A stretch of DNA of 64,000 nucleotides from an uncultured Polaribacter sp. GTDB taxonomy: Bacteria; Bacteroidota; Bacteroidia; Flavobacteriales; Flavobacteriaceae. A program made the translations under genes and the position numbers. The stretch covers positions 186,001 through 250,000 of the forward strand of contig NZ_CANMVP010000001.1 of assembly GCF_947501385.1 (NCBI RefSeq), written 5' to 3'. Position 1 is the first letter of the stretch. Every line of letters begins with the position of its first letter. The notes under the pieces were generated by a model. That model had not been told where the DNA came from. It saw only the letters and a list, made by a program, of their open reading frames with translations, and did not search any database. Below are positions 54,939 through 63,873 of the stretch, piece after piece.

Positions 54939-56447
54939 ATGAAAAATAAAATATTTATTATGGCAAGTGCATTGTTAATGAGTTTTTTCTACGCCTGCGA
55001 TGAGGATGACATACAAAAGTCAAATATTGGGGTAGATTTCAAAGCAGACACTCAAAATATCAGTGCCAACGAAGAAGTTAGTTACACCGATTTATCTATT
55101 GGTGATATCTCCAAATGGGATTGGACTTTTGAGGGAGGTACTCCCCCAACTTCAAATCTTCAAAGTCCCACAATCACCTATGAAGCTCCTGGCAGTTACA
55201 ACGTTACGTTAAAAGTTGGGAATTCTGTACAGTCTGAGACCCTGACAAAAGAATCATTCATTACGGTAAGCGCATCGGAAGTGGTTGCAGATTTTAGTGC
55301 AAGTGATGTAAGTGCGATACAAAACGAAAATGTTGTTTTCACAGATTTGTCTACAGGGTCTCCCACCTCGTGGAATTGGGAATTTATTCCTAAAAATGGC
55401 AGTACCATAACCTCTACAGAACAAAACCCTGTTATAGCCTTTAGTGAGGCGACCGTTTATTCTGTTAGACTAACGGCCTCAAATCAGGATAATTCTGACG
55501 AGGTGGTAAAGGCAGACTTCATAAATGTAATTGATGTCACCTCTATTGATGCCAGCTTCCAAACCTCAGCAAAAAACACATATACTAGTAATACAGTTAC
55601 TTTCACAGATACTTCCGTGGGTACTTCTACAAATTGGAGTTGGACTTTTGAGGGAGGAACACCAGCAACATCTAATCTACAAAATCCAACAGTAGTGTAT
55701 GAGACACCAGGAAAATATAGGGTATCTTTTACGGCATCGAATACTACTAATTCTTCAGAAATTGTAGAAGAAGATTTTATAACTGTGATTCCAGGAGATG
55801 ATCTGGCAGGATATTTTCCGTTAGATGGCAATGCCAATGATTTTGGGCCGAATAGTATAGACCATAATGTTATGGGTACAGTAAATTTTACAGGTACCGA
55901 CCGTCATATGAATGAAAACGGCACTGCAGTTTTTGATGGTTCTGGCCATATCTCTATTACAGATAATGATGCGATGAATTTTGGTACAGACAATTTTACA
56001 ATCGGCGTCTGGTTTAAAACAAACAACACCTCTAGAATGATGGTCTATCAAGAAAGCGGTAAGAACGGAGGAGGCGACAATCAGGCTTGGTTCCGTTTGA
56101 ATGACAATACGGACAGCCGAGTAGCAAGAGCCGCTGTCGAAGACCCAACAGGTGGAGCCATATTGAACATACCGCTCAGTGCACTGTCAGGAATACTTAC
56201 AGATGACAAATGGCACTTTGCCACATTTGTCCGTGAAGGCGACGACTCTAGACTGTATATTGATGGATCGCTCATAGGGGCCAGAACTGGAGCATTTAAA
56301 GATGTTTCTAACGAACAGAATTTCAGTTTAGGAGCCCAAGCCTCCGGAGACAACTTCTCAAACTATTATATGGGAGAACTGGATGATTTGATGCTTTACC
56401 GGAGAGCACTCTCGGAGACAGAAGTTTCAGAATTATTCAATTTATAG
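54939..56447 (+). CDS. Surface lipoprotein with three PKD-like domains and a LamG domain
   Basis: 502-aa lipoprotein. Lipobox FYAC with Cys20 is followed by DEDD, a strong Bacteroidota surface-export signal. Three PKD-type repeats follow (about 30-115, 116-200, 203-285), each with the sequence pattern FTDTSVGTSTNWSWTFEGGTP and a closing YRVSFTASN-like strand. A C-terminal concanavalin/LamG domain (about 290-502) has GYFPLDGNANDFG, GHISITDNDAMNFG, IGVWFKTNN and GELDDLMLYRRALSETE. No catalytic residues are seen. It probably binds sialylated glycan at the cell surface and holds it near the sialidase and SusCD. It replaces the usual SusE/F-type protein at this operon position. Confidence 0.85.
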   Translation: MKNKIFIMASALLMSFFYACDEDDIQKSNIGVDFKADTQNISANEEVSYTDLSIGDISKWDWTFEGGTPPTSNLQSPTITYEAPGSYNVTLKVGNSVQSETLTKESFITVSASEVVADFSASDVSAIQNENVVFTDLSTGSPTSWNWEFIPKNGSTITSTEQNPVIAFSEATVYSVRLTASNQDNSDEVVKADFINVIDVTSIDASFQTSAKNTYTSNTVTFTDTSVGTSTNWSWTFEGGTPATSNLQNPTVVYETPGKYRVSFTASNTTNSSEIVEEDFITVIPGDDLAGYFPLDGNANDFGPNSIDHNVMGTVNFTGTDRHMNENGTAVFDGSGHISITDNDAMNFGTDNFTIGVWFKTNNTSRMMVYQESGKNGGGDNQAWFRLNDNTDSRVARAAVEDPTGGAILNIPLSALSGILTDDKWHFATFVREGDDSRLYIDGSLIGARTGAFKDVSNEQNFSLGAQASGDNFSNYYMGELDDLMLYRRALSETEVSELFNL

Positions 56448-56516
56448 TAGTAGTTGTGGCAGATCTGGAAAAAGCATTAAAACCTGCATTTAATTAACCT
56501 CTGGTTTAAAACATAT

Positions 56517-57464
56517 ATGAATTCATTAAAAAAGTTCAATGAAATCAAGGGAAATTGGGCAACACTCATTTTACCTATAAATATTGATGGAAGTATAGAT
56601 TATGGTCTTTTAGGTACAGAGATAGATGTAATAATATCCATGGGAGTAGATGGGATCTATTCCCATGGTTCTGCAGGAGAATTCTATAATATCACAGAAG
56701 ATGAGTTTGATAGATGTACAGATTTATTGGCAAATAAGTGCCAGTCGGCAAATATGAATTTCCAGATTGGAGTAAGTCATATGAGTCCAATAATTTCATT
56801 GGAAAGGTTACAGAGAATCAGATATTACAAGCCAAGCGCAGTACAGGTGATTTTACCTGATTGGTTTGTGCCAACTTTAGATGAAAGTATTAATTTTTTA
56901 AAAAGGATGGAGGAAATTTCTGATAATTTAGGTATGATTTTATACAACCCACCTCATGCGAAGAAAGTCTGGAGTTTAGAAGATCTAGCGTTCATGAAAA
57001 AAATGATTCCGAGCTTAATTGGGGTAAAAGTAGCAGGAGGAAATTTGGAATGGTACACTAAAATGACTCAACTCATTGCAAAAGACTTATCCGTTTTTAT
57101 TCCTGGTCATCATTTGGCTACAGGAATAAAAAATGGGGCTCATGGTGCATATTCCAATATGGCTTGTTTAAATCCCAAGGCTGCACAAAAGTGGTACAAT
57201 TTAACTCAAACCGATATGGAGAGTGCTCTTGCACTAGAACAACGTATTCAAGTATTTATGAGCACATATATTGCACCCTTAATTGAAAAGGACAACTATT
57301 CCAATATGGCTATGGACAAGTTATTAGTTCAAATTGGAAATTGGATAGATTTTAAACCAAAGCTACGTTGGCCGTACAAAAGTGTTGATTCTAAACTAGC
57401 GGAAGAATTAAGACCACATGCAAAAAAAATAATTCCAGAATTTTTCGTAAAAATAAATAAATAA
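56517..57464 (+). CDS. DapA-superfamily aldolase/lyase, probably acting on a sialic or keto acid
   Basis: Class I aldolase of the dihydrodipicolinate synthase / N-acetylneuraminate lyase superfamily, 315 aa, TIM barrel, no signal peptide. Schiff-base Lys171 in LIGVKVAGG and Tyr143 in ILYNPP are present. The loop reads GSAGEF (51-56) instead of the GSTGE usual in the superfamily and seen in the next gene. This changed loop binds the keto-acid carboxylate, so a substrate different from plain Neu5Ac is possible. It overlaps nothing and is 15 bases ahead of the second lyase gene. It could act on modified sialic acid or on another 2-keto-3-deoxy acid. Confidence 0.82.
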   Translation: MNSLKKFNEIKGNWATLILPINIDGSIDYGLLGTEIDVIISMGVDGIYSHGSAGEFYNITEDEFDRCTDLLANKCQSANMNFQIGVSHMSPIISLERLQRIRYYKPSAVQVILPDWFVPTLDESINFLKRMEEISDNLGMILYNPPHAKKVWSLEDLAFMKKMIPSLIGVKVAGGNLEWYTKMTQLIAKDLSVFIPGHHLATGIKNGAHGAYSNMACLNPKAAQKWYNLTQTDMESALALEQRIQVFMSTYIAPLIEKDNYSNMAMDKLLVQIGNWIDFKPKLRWPYKSVDSKLAEELRPHAKKIIPEFFVKINK

Positions 57465-57479
57465 ATAAATATATACAAT

Positions 57480-58403
57480 ATGATGAAAATAGATATACAT
57501 GGATTAATTGCCGCTGGATTTAGTCCATTTGATATAGATGGAAACCTAAATCTAAAGCCAATTCAAAAATTAGTAGACCAATTAATTGAAGATGGTATTT
57601 CTGGATTCTATTTGATGGGAAGTACGGGAGAAGGACTTTCATTGGCTTTACAAGATCGAAAACTAATTACAGAACGATATATAAAGGCTATAAATCATAG
57701 AGTTCCAGTAATTGTTAATGTAAGTCATACCAGTTATGAAGTGAGCAGGAATTTAATACACCATGCCGTAAGGATGGGCGCAGATGCGGTATCAGCTACT
57801 TTGACAAGTTATTATCCTATAAGCACTATTGACCAATTGATTTATGGAATTGAAAAAATTTCTGAATGTCAAGATAAAATTCCATTTATCTATTATCATA
57901 TTCCTAGTAAAACAGGTTTGAATTTCAATATGCTTTCATTTTTAGATCAACTGGATGGGCGGTTACCTCAATTAGGAGGGATAAAATATACGGCCGGCAC
58001 AATTGATGATTTTATGCTATGTAGGCAAAAATACGGTGATCGATATAAGATGTATTTCGGAGTCGACGAATTGTTTTTACCTGCATTGGCCTTAGGTGTG
58101 GATTCATTTATGGGCAGTACCTATAATTTTATGCTTCCTCTTTACCAATTACTATTAGAAAACTACGACAAAAACGAAAAAGAACAAGCATTACATTACT
58201 ATCATCAAATAGTGCTAATCATAAAGACCTTCTTAAAATATGACGGACTTGCAGCACAAAAGGCAATAATGAGAATGGCGGGCCATGATTTTGGACCTCC
58301 AAGATCCCCTGTCATTCCCTTAACTTCCAAAGAATATAAGACCTTAGAAGCAGCATTACAAAAAATAAATTACTTTGATCATGCCATTTTATCTAAAGTG
58401 TAA
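57480..58403 (+). CDS. nanA: N-acetylneuraminate lyase
   Basis: Cytoplasmic aldolase that splits N-acetylneuraminate into pyruvate and N-acetylmannosamine, 307 aa. The carboxylate loop is GSTGEG (47-52). Tyr139 in YYHIPSKTG corresponds to the YxIP motif of sialic acid lyases. Schiff-base Lys169 lies in GGIKYTAGTIDDF. ATG codons at 57480 and 57483 are both possible starts. Its end overlaps the start of the mutarotase-transporter gene by 23 bases, which shows translational coupling. The next step, an N-acetylmannosamine epimerase or kinase, is not encoded in this window. Confidence 0.9.
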   Translation: MMKIDIHGLIAAGFSPFDIDGNLNLKPIQKLVDQLIEDGISGFYLMGSTGEGLSLALQDRKLITERYIKAINHRVPVIVNVSHTSYEVSRNLIHHAVRMGADAVSATLTSYYPISTIDQLIYGIEKISECQDKIPFIYYHIPSKTGLNFNMLSFLDQLDGRLPQLGGIKYTAGTIDDFMLCRQKYGDRYKMYFGVDELFLPALALGVDSFMGSTYNFMLPLYQLLLENYDKNEKEQALHYYHQIVLIIKTFLKYDGLAAQKAIMRMAGHDFGPPRSPVIPLTSKEYKTLEAALQKINYFDHAILSKV

Positions 58404-61032
58404 GCCTTTAAAAGGTTTTTTCTTGTCCATACTGCTTTGTGTTGCATTATTTTCTTGTGAAACACCTGAAAAACAAGCTGTTCCTGAATTGGATGTAGCT
58501 ACAAGTATTTTACCCAGATTGCCCTCTGCACCTCATACAGACAAATCGGTGGGTTATGCGGGTATGATGGGAGGTATAGATAATGGTGTTATAATTGCAG
58601 CAGGCGGCGCCAACTTTCCATATACTGTTCCTTGGCAAGGAGGGAAAAAAAAATGGTATCGTTCTATTTTTATTTTTGAAAAAGGAACTTGGCGGATTTC
58701 GAATACAGAACTGCCAATTCCTTTGGCCTACGGTGCATCTGTTCAAACGCAGGAAGGAATTTTAGTCATTGGTGGTAATAATTCTGTTGAAACCTCCGAT
58801 AGGGTTTTCTTGTTGAACTATAATCCAATTAGTCAGGAAGTCGACCTTGAAGATTTCCCTTCCCTTCCCCAACCAATGGCTCATATGTCTGCTATGGTAG
58901 AAGACAATAAAGTGTATGTCATTGGAGGTACCGATGGGAACATTTCATATAATACTGTATATGTAATGGACTTGAAGTTGAAGCAGGATTGGAAAAGATT
59001 ACCCGATTTTCCTGGATTGCCACGTAGTTTTCATAGTACCGCAATCCAAGAAACTTCTTTTGGTCGAAAATTATTTGTTTTCGGAGGCAGAAATCAGGCA
59101 AATGGCCAAATATCGCAATTACATAATACCTATATCTCTTATGATCTTGTCAACAAAGAGTGGAACGCTCCAAAACCAATTCTTGTAGATAATAGTAAGA
59201 GGGTTATTATGGGAGCTGCCACTGAAGCAAAAGGGTCAATGAATATATTGTTATATGGAGGGGACGATGGGAAGCTGTTTTCCGCCCTTGAAAAATTAAA
59301 TCAAAACATATACAATGAATCAAATGATTCTATAAAAATAAAACTAATACAGAAGAAAAATAAAATTCTAAGCGAGCATTCAGGTTTTGAAAATGATTTG
59401 ATAAGCTTTAATACAATTACGGAAAAATTTACTAGTTATCATGCAATTGTGGACACTATACCCGTAACTGCGCTGTCTTTTCAAGAAAATGATTTTTTCT
59501 ATATCATTTCCGGTGAAATCGCACCAGGAGTGAGAACCCCGACCTCAAAAAAAATATTTATAGAACAATTAAAAAATTCATTCGGATGGCTTAATTATAG
59601 TGTATTGACATTGTATTTATTAGTCACTTTATTAATTGGTCTTTATTTCTCAAAAAAACAGCATTCTACAAAAGATTATTTTACAGGTAGTGGCAGGGTT
59701 CCTTGGTGGGCGGCAGGAATAAGTGTCTTCGGAACTTTATTAAGTGCGCTTACTTTTATGGCGGTGCCTGCAAAATCATTTTTAACAGATTGGTCTTATT
59801 TCACAATAAATATGACTGCAATTTTAATTGTTCCAGTCATAACATTTTTATTTATACCGTATTTTAATAGAATTAAAATCACAACCGCTTATGAGTTTTT
59901 AGAATATCGTTTTAATTATTTAGCTAGATTCATAGGTAGTTTGTCTTTTATTTTATTTCAAATAGGAAGAATTGGAGTTGTTCTGTTATTACCCTCTCTT
60001 GCCATCTCTATAGTTACAGGCATACCTGTAGAAATATGCGTTCTTATTATGGGTGTTTTATGCATAATATATACAACTTTTGGTGGTATTGAAGCAGTTA
60101 TTTGGACAGATGTTTTACAGGTCGTCGTTCTTTTAGGCGGAAGTATTCTTGCGTTATTTTGGCTTTTTAATCAGACAGAAATTTCTATTCCAGAAGCCTA
60201 TCAAATAGCGGTAGATAATAATAAAGTCAATATTGCCAATATGGATCTGAATTTCACAAAATCCACATTCTGGGTAGTTTTATTAGGAGGTCTTGCCTCG
60301 GCTTTGATTACTCAAGGAACTGATCAAACCGTAGTGCAACGTTATTTGACAAGTAATACCGTGAAAGATGCACAAAAGACCTCCTATATAAATGCGGCCC
60401 TCACTTTGCCTGCCACAATAATTTTTTTTAGTCTCGGTACCTTACTGTTTATTTTTTACTCCAGTTTTCCAGAGCGGCTAATTCCTAATGTTTCAAACAA
60501 TGATTCTATTTTTCCATGGTATATTGTTAATGAGTTGCCGAATGGCGTCTCAGGTTTATTGATTGCTGCTGTTTTCTCAGCCGCCATGTCAAGTATCAGC
60601 AGCAGTTTGAATTCTGTATCAACCGCTTTTTGTAACGATTTCTACAAACATTTTAAGCCTAAAACCTCTGACATCCAATTGTTAAAAACAGCGAGGGTTA
60701 CCACAGTTGTCATAGGGGTTTTAGGAATACTACTGGCATTATGGATGTCAGTATCTGACATAAAATCGCTTTGGGATCAATTTTTGTTATTTATCGGTCT
60801 TCTTACAGCTGGTTTAGGTGGTATGTTTCTACTGGGTATTGTTACAAAAAAAGCCAATGCTCTAGGTACTTTGTTAGGAGTTCTATTAAGTACATTGTTT
60901 TTAATTTATATTAGTATTTATACCAATATACATATCTTGCTCTACTCTTTTATAGGACTTATGTCTTGTTTTATAAGTGGCTATGTTTTTAGTATACTCT
61001 TTAACAGAAAAACATCCAGTAACTATCGTTAG
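58381..61032 (+). CDS. Kelch sialic acid mutarotase fused to a Na+:solute symporter
   Basis: 883-aa fusion. I start it at ATG 58381; an in-frame TTG at 58375 is less likely. Signal ends at lipobox ALFSC, then a periplasmic kelch propeller (about 30-385) of the NanM/cyclically permuted mutarotase type, with YAGMMGGIDNGVIIAAGGAN, VIGGNNSVETSD, VYVIGGTDGN and FVFGGRNQANG. From about residue 400 a full SSS transporter follows, about 13 helices, with STKDYFTGSGRVPWWAAG, TTFGGIEAVIWTDVLQ and TQGTDQTVVQRYLT. The propeller would speed the anomer exchange of sialic acid and hand the preferred form to the transporter. Free sialic acid uptake fits the lyase genes just upstream. Confidence 0.9.
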   Translation: MPFYLKCKPLKGFFLSILLCVALFSCETPEKQAVPELDVATSILPRLPSAPHTDKSVGYAGMMGGIDNGVIIAAGGANFPYTVPWQGGKKKWYRSIFIFEKGTWRISNTELPIPLAYGASVQTQEGILVIGGNNSVETSDRVFLLNYNPISQEVDLEDFPSLPQPMAHMSAMVEDNKVYVIGGTDGNISYNTVYVMDLKLKQDWKRLPDFPGLPRSFHSTAIQETSFGRKLFVFGGRNQANGQISQLHNTYISYDLVNKEWNAPKPILVDNSKRVIMGAATEAKGSMNILLYGGDDGKLFSALEKLNQNIYNESNDSIKIKLIQKKNKILSEHSGFENDLISFNTITEKFTSYHAIVDTIPVTALSFQENDFFYIISGEIAPGVRTPTSKKIFIEQLKNSFGWLNYSVLTLYLLVTLLIGLYFSKKQHSTKDYFTGSGRVPWWAAGISVFGTLLSALTFMAVPAKSFLTDWSYFTINMTAILIVPVITFLFIPYFNRIKITTAYEFLEYRFNYLARFIGSLSFILFQIGRIGVVLLLPSLAISIVTGIPVEICVLIMGVLCIIYTTFGGIEAVIWTDVLQVVVLLGGSILALFWLFNQTEISIPEAYQIAVDNNKVNIANMDLNFTKSTFWVVLLGGLASALITQGTDQTVVQRYLTSNTVKDAQKTSYINAALTLPATIIFFSLGTLLFIFYSSFPERLIPNVSNNDSIFPWYIVNELPNGVSGLLIAAVFSAAMSSISSSLNSVSTAFCNDFYKHFKPKTSDIQLLKTARVTTVVIGVLGILLALWMSVSDIKSLWDQFLLFIGLLTAGLGGMFLLGIVTKKANALGTLLGVLLSTLFLIYISIYTNIHILLYSFIGLMSCFISGYVFSILFNRKTSSNYR

Positions 61033-61077
61033 ATTATAGAGAATTCAATATCTGTTTAAATGATTAAAAAATAAATT

Positions 61078-62760
61078 ATGTTTAAAAAAGCAACCTTATT
61101 AATTATCTGTTTCGTAATAAGCAATTCAACATTTTTTGCACAGGGGAAACAAATAATAGTTGACCAGACACAATACCAATACCCTGTTTTAAAAATGAAA
61201 GAATTTAATCATATACTTCGATTAAATATAAAAAAGACGGACACTTTAAGTAAAACAGTTCTTAAAGCAATTGTTATCAATACAAAAGGCACAACTAATC
61301 TTAAAGATATAGAAAATATATCACTTTATTATCATCCTTCTGGAGCTGAGCTTCTAAATGACAGGAAAATACTATTTGCCTGTACAACCAAAATAGATGC
61401 ACAGGTAAAGCTTGAAGGAAGTATGGAATTGACAAGTGATAATAATTATTTCTGGATATCATACAAGTTAAAAGATGATGCAAACCTTTTAAATCAAATT
61501 GGTGGATTTTGTGAGAAGATAATTACAAATAATGGTAATGTAAAAGCAAAACCACTTTTGGATGTTAAAAAACTTCGCATAGGTGTCGCTTTGAGGGAGC
61601 ATGGGGAAGAAAACGTAGACACCTATAGAATCCCCGCTCTAGTAACTACTAACAAAGGAACATTAATAGCCGCTTTTGAAGCCCGCAGAAACAGTGCAAG
61701 AGATTTACAGGGAGATAATGACATCGCTATAAGCAGAAGTACTGATGGAGGAGAGACTTGGGGTCCGACCCAGATTATTCTAGATATGGGAGAGTGGGGA
61801 GGCTTGCCTGAAAAATTCAATGGATTCAGCGACGCATCCCTCTTGGTGGACGAGGTAAATGGGACTATTTTCGCACCAGGAATCTGGATGCACGGAGTTA
61901 TAGACAAAAATGGTACTTGGATAGAAAACCTTACTGAAGAAAGTAAGGATTGGAATCATCAGTGGAAAAACAAAGGATCGCAACCTGGATTCGGAGTTAA
62001 GGAAACCACTCAATATATGATGGCAAAGAGTACTGATGATGGCAAAACTTGGAGCGATCCTATTAATCTTACGAAGATGTTAAAGAAAAAAGAATGGTGG
62101 TTGTTTTCGGCAACACCAGGCAATGGAATAACGCTGAAGGATGGAACACTTGTATTACCTGCCCAAGGAAGGGACAAGAATGGAGTTCCCTTCTCCTGTA
62201 TTATTTATAGTAAGGACAGAGGAACAACTTGGAAAACTAGTAATCCTGCTTATAATAACACTACGGAATGCTCAGTAGTTCAGCTGGAAGACGGCTCTTT
62301 AATGTTGAACATGCGAGATAATAGAAACCGAAAAAAAACTAGAACAAACGGGAGGGCCATAGCAGTTACCTATGATTTAGGAGAGTCTTGGATTATGCAT
62401 TCTACTTCTCACAGTGCTCTAATTGAACCCGTCTGTATGGCCTCTTTATACAAGCATCACTATACTTTGAATGGAGTTCAAAAATCCGTCTTGTTGTTTT
62501 CTAATCCAAACACCAAAGAAGGCAGGTACGATTTGACTATCAAAGCTAGTTTCGACAATGGTAAAACCTGGCCAAAAAAATATTGGCTATTATTGGATGA
62601 AGGCTACGGAAGGGGCTACTCCAGTCTTACAAGTATCGACGAAAACAATATAGGTATTCTCTATGAAGGCAGTCAAGCAGATATGACCTTTCAAAAAATT
62701 TCTTTTAGCTCTTTTCTAGAAAAAGCTATTAAAAATAAAACTACTAACAAAAATAATTAA
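61078..62760 (+). CDS. nanH: GH33 sialidase with N-terminal beta domain, periplasmic
   Basis: 560-aa exo-sialidase. Signal peptide about 1-22 (ending FFAQG) without lipobox, so periplasmic. The N-terminal domain (about 25-165) resembles the BNR-repeat neuraminidase N-terminal domain seen in Bacteroides sialidases. The propeller (about 175-545) has YRIPALVTT for the arginine triad, RDLQGDNDIAISR with the probable acid Asp, and Asp boxes STDGGETW, STDDGKTW, SKDRGTTW and SFDNGKTW. ATECS-type Glu (NTTECSVV) and the Tyr in GRGYSSLTS complete the site. It ends the plus-strand operon and may trim sialo-oligosaccharides after import, while the lipoprotein sialidase acts outside. Confidence 0.93.
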   Translation: MFKKATLLIICFVISNSTFFAQGKQIIVDQTQYQYPVLKMKEFNHILRLNIKKTDTLSKTVLKAIVINTKGTTNLKDIENISLYYHPSGAELLNDRKILFACTTKIDAQVKLEGSMELTSDNNYFWISYKLKDDANLLNQIGGFCEKIITNNGNVKAKPLLDVKKLRIGVALREHGEENVDTYRIPALVTTNKGTLIAAFEARRNSARDLQGDNDIAISRSTDGGETWGPTQIILDMGEWGGLPEKFNGFSDASLLVDEVNGTIFAPGIWMHGVIDKNGTWIENLTEESKDWNHQWKNKGSQPGFGVKETTQYMMAKSTDDGKTWSDPINLTKMLKKKEWWLFSATPGNGITLKDGTLVLPAQGRDKNGVPFSCIIYSKDRGTTWKTSNPAYNNTTECSVVQLEDGSLMLNMRDNRNRKKTRTNGRAIAVTYDLGESWIMHSTSHSALIEPVCMASLYKHHYTLNGVQKSVLLFSNPNTKEGRYDLTIKASFDNGKTWPKKYWLLLDEGYGRGYSSLTSIDENNIGILYEGSQADMTFQKISFSSFLEKAIKNKTTNKNN

Positions 62761-62811
62761 ATCTGATGACATAACTATCTCGCAAGATTGTAAGTATTTA
62801 ACGATATTATT

Positions 62812-63861
62812 TTAGAAGCTACTAATTTTATTATAGGGCTGTAACGTCTTTATACGACCATCTTCTGAATGAGTAATTTCAGCGACTTTTATAGAACGTA
62901 AATGGGTTACTCCTTTTGACAAGCTAGAATCATGATAAAATAAATACCATTTATCTTCTACTTTACAAACAGAATGATGAGAAGTCCAACCCACAACTGG
63001 TTCTAAAATTCGTCCTGTGTATGTAAATGGTCCGTAAGGATTATCGCCAATAGCATAACAAATAAAGTGTGAATCTCCTGTTGAATATGAAAAATAATAT
63101 TTTCCATTGTGTTTATGCAACCAAGCAGCTTCAAAAAAACGGCGATCAATATCTCCTGCTAATAATAAATCGCCATTTTCATCAACGATTTTTATTTCTT
63201 TTGGTTTTTCATCCAACTCTAATAGATCATCTGTCATTTTAGCTACATAAGGCAATAAAGCTACTTCGTTATCTTCTGGAATAAATGCGGTAGGACTATC
63301 TGGTTGATTTGCATTAAATTCTCCTGTTCTCCAACGCTGTAATTGCCCTCCCCAAAGACCACCAAAATACATATAATAAGAACCATCATCGTCTTTAAAT
63401 ACTGCTGGATCTATAGAAAAACTTCCTTTGATTGGTTTTGGTTCTGCTTTAAAAGGACCTGTTGGAGAGTCGCTTATAGCAACGCCAATTCTAAAAATAT
63501 CATCGTATCCTTTTGCAGGGAAAAATAAATAAAACTTCCCATCTTTTTCATTTGCATCTGGTGCCCACATTTGTTGTTTTGCCCAAGGCACATCATCTAT
63601 ATGTAAAGCCAAACCATTATCTATAGCAGGACTATCTATACTATCCATAGAAATTACGTGATAATCTTCCATTGCAAAATGACTTCCTAAATCATCAAAA
63701 GCTTCTCCAGCATCTACATCATGAGAAGGATAAATATATATTTTTCCATTAAAAATATGTGCAGAAGGATCTGCTGTGTAAATATGTGTTACTAAAGGTT
63801 GTGAGATTGCTTTTTTATCAAGCTCATCGAAATCAATATGATTTATATTATCTTCTGGCAT
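62812..63861 (-). CDS. GH43-family glycosidase, cytoplasmic
   Basis: Five-bladed propeller glycosidase of family GH43, 349 aa, no signal peptide. Catalytic set: Asp31 in TADPSAHIF (base), Asp151 in SIDPAVFKDDDG (pKa modulator) and Glu244 in RFFEAAWLHKHNGKYYFSYS (acid). The pattern is that of xylosidase/arabinosidase-type members, GH43 subfamily 1 or close. It converges on the sialidase gene with 51 bases between and lies 12 bases after a transporter gene, so transporter and GH43 form an operon. It probably belongs to a separate xylan- or arabinoside-using locus that extends beyond the right edge. Confidence 0.88.
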   Translation of the reverse strand: MPEDNINHIDFDELDKKAISQPLVTHIYTADPSAHIFNGKIYIYPSHDVDAGEAFDDLGSHFAMEDYHVISMDSIDSPAIDNGLALHIDDVPWAKQQMWAPDANEKDGKFYLFFPAKGYDDIFRIGVAISDSPTGPFKAEPKPIKGSFSIDPAVFKDDDGSYYMYFGGLWGGQLQRWRTGEFNANQPDSPTAFIPEDNEVALLPYVAKMTDDLLELDEKPKEIKIVDENGDLLLAGDIDRRFFEAAWLHKHNGKYYFSYSTGDSHFICYAIGDNPYGPFTYTGRILEPVVGWTSHHSVCKVEDKWYLFYHDSSLSKGVTHLRSIKVAEITHSEDGRIKTLQPYNKISSF

Positions 63862-63873
63862 TATTTTTTTATT

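Noticed and set aside
58375..58380. TTG start for the mutarotase-symporter fusion
   Set aside because: An ATG two codons later gives the same signal peptide and is the more usual start codon.
62803..62814. Further copy of the shared promoter element (plus-strand GATATTATTTTA)
   Set aside because: It overlaps the GH43 stop codon, is not upstream of a minus-strand start, and has no TAnnTTTG box at 22 bases. Probably chance in AT-rich DNA.
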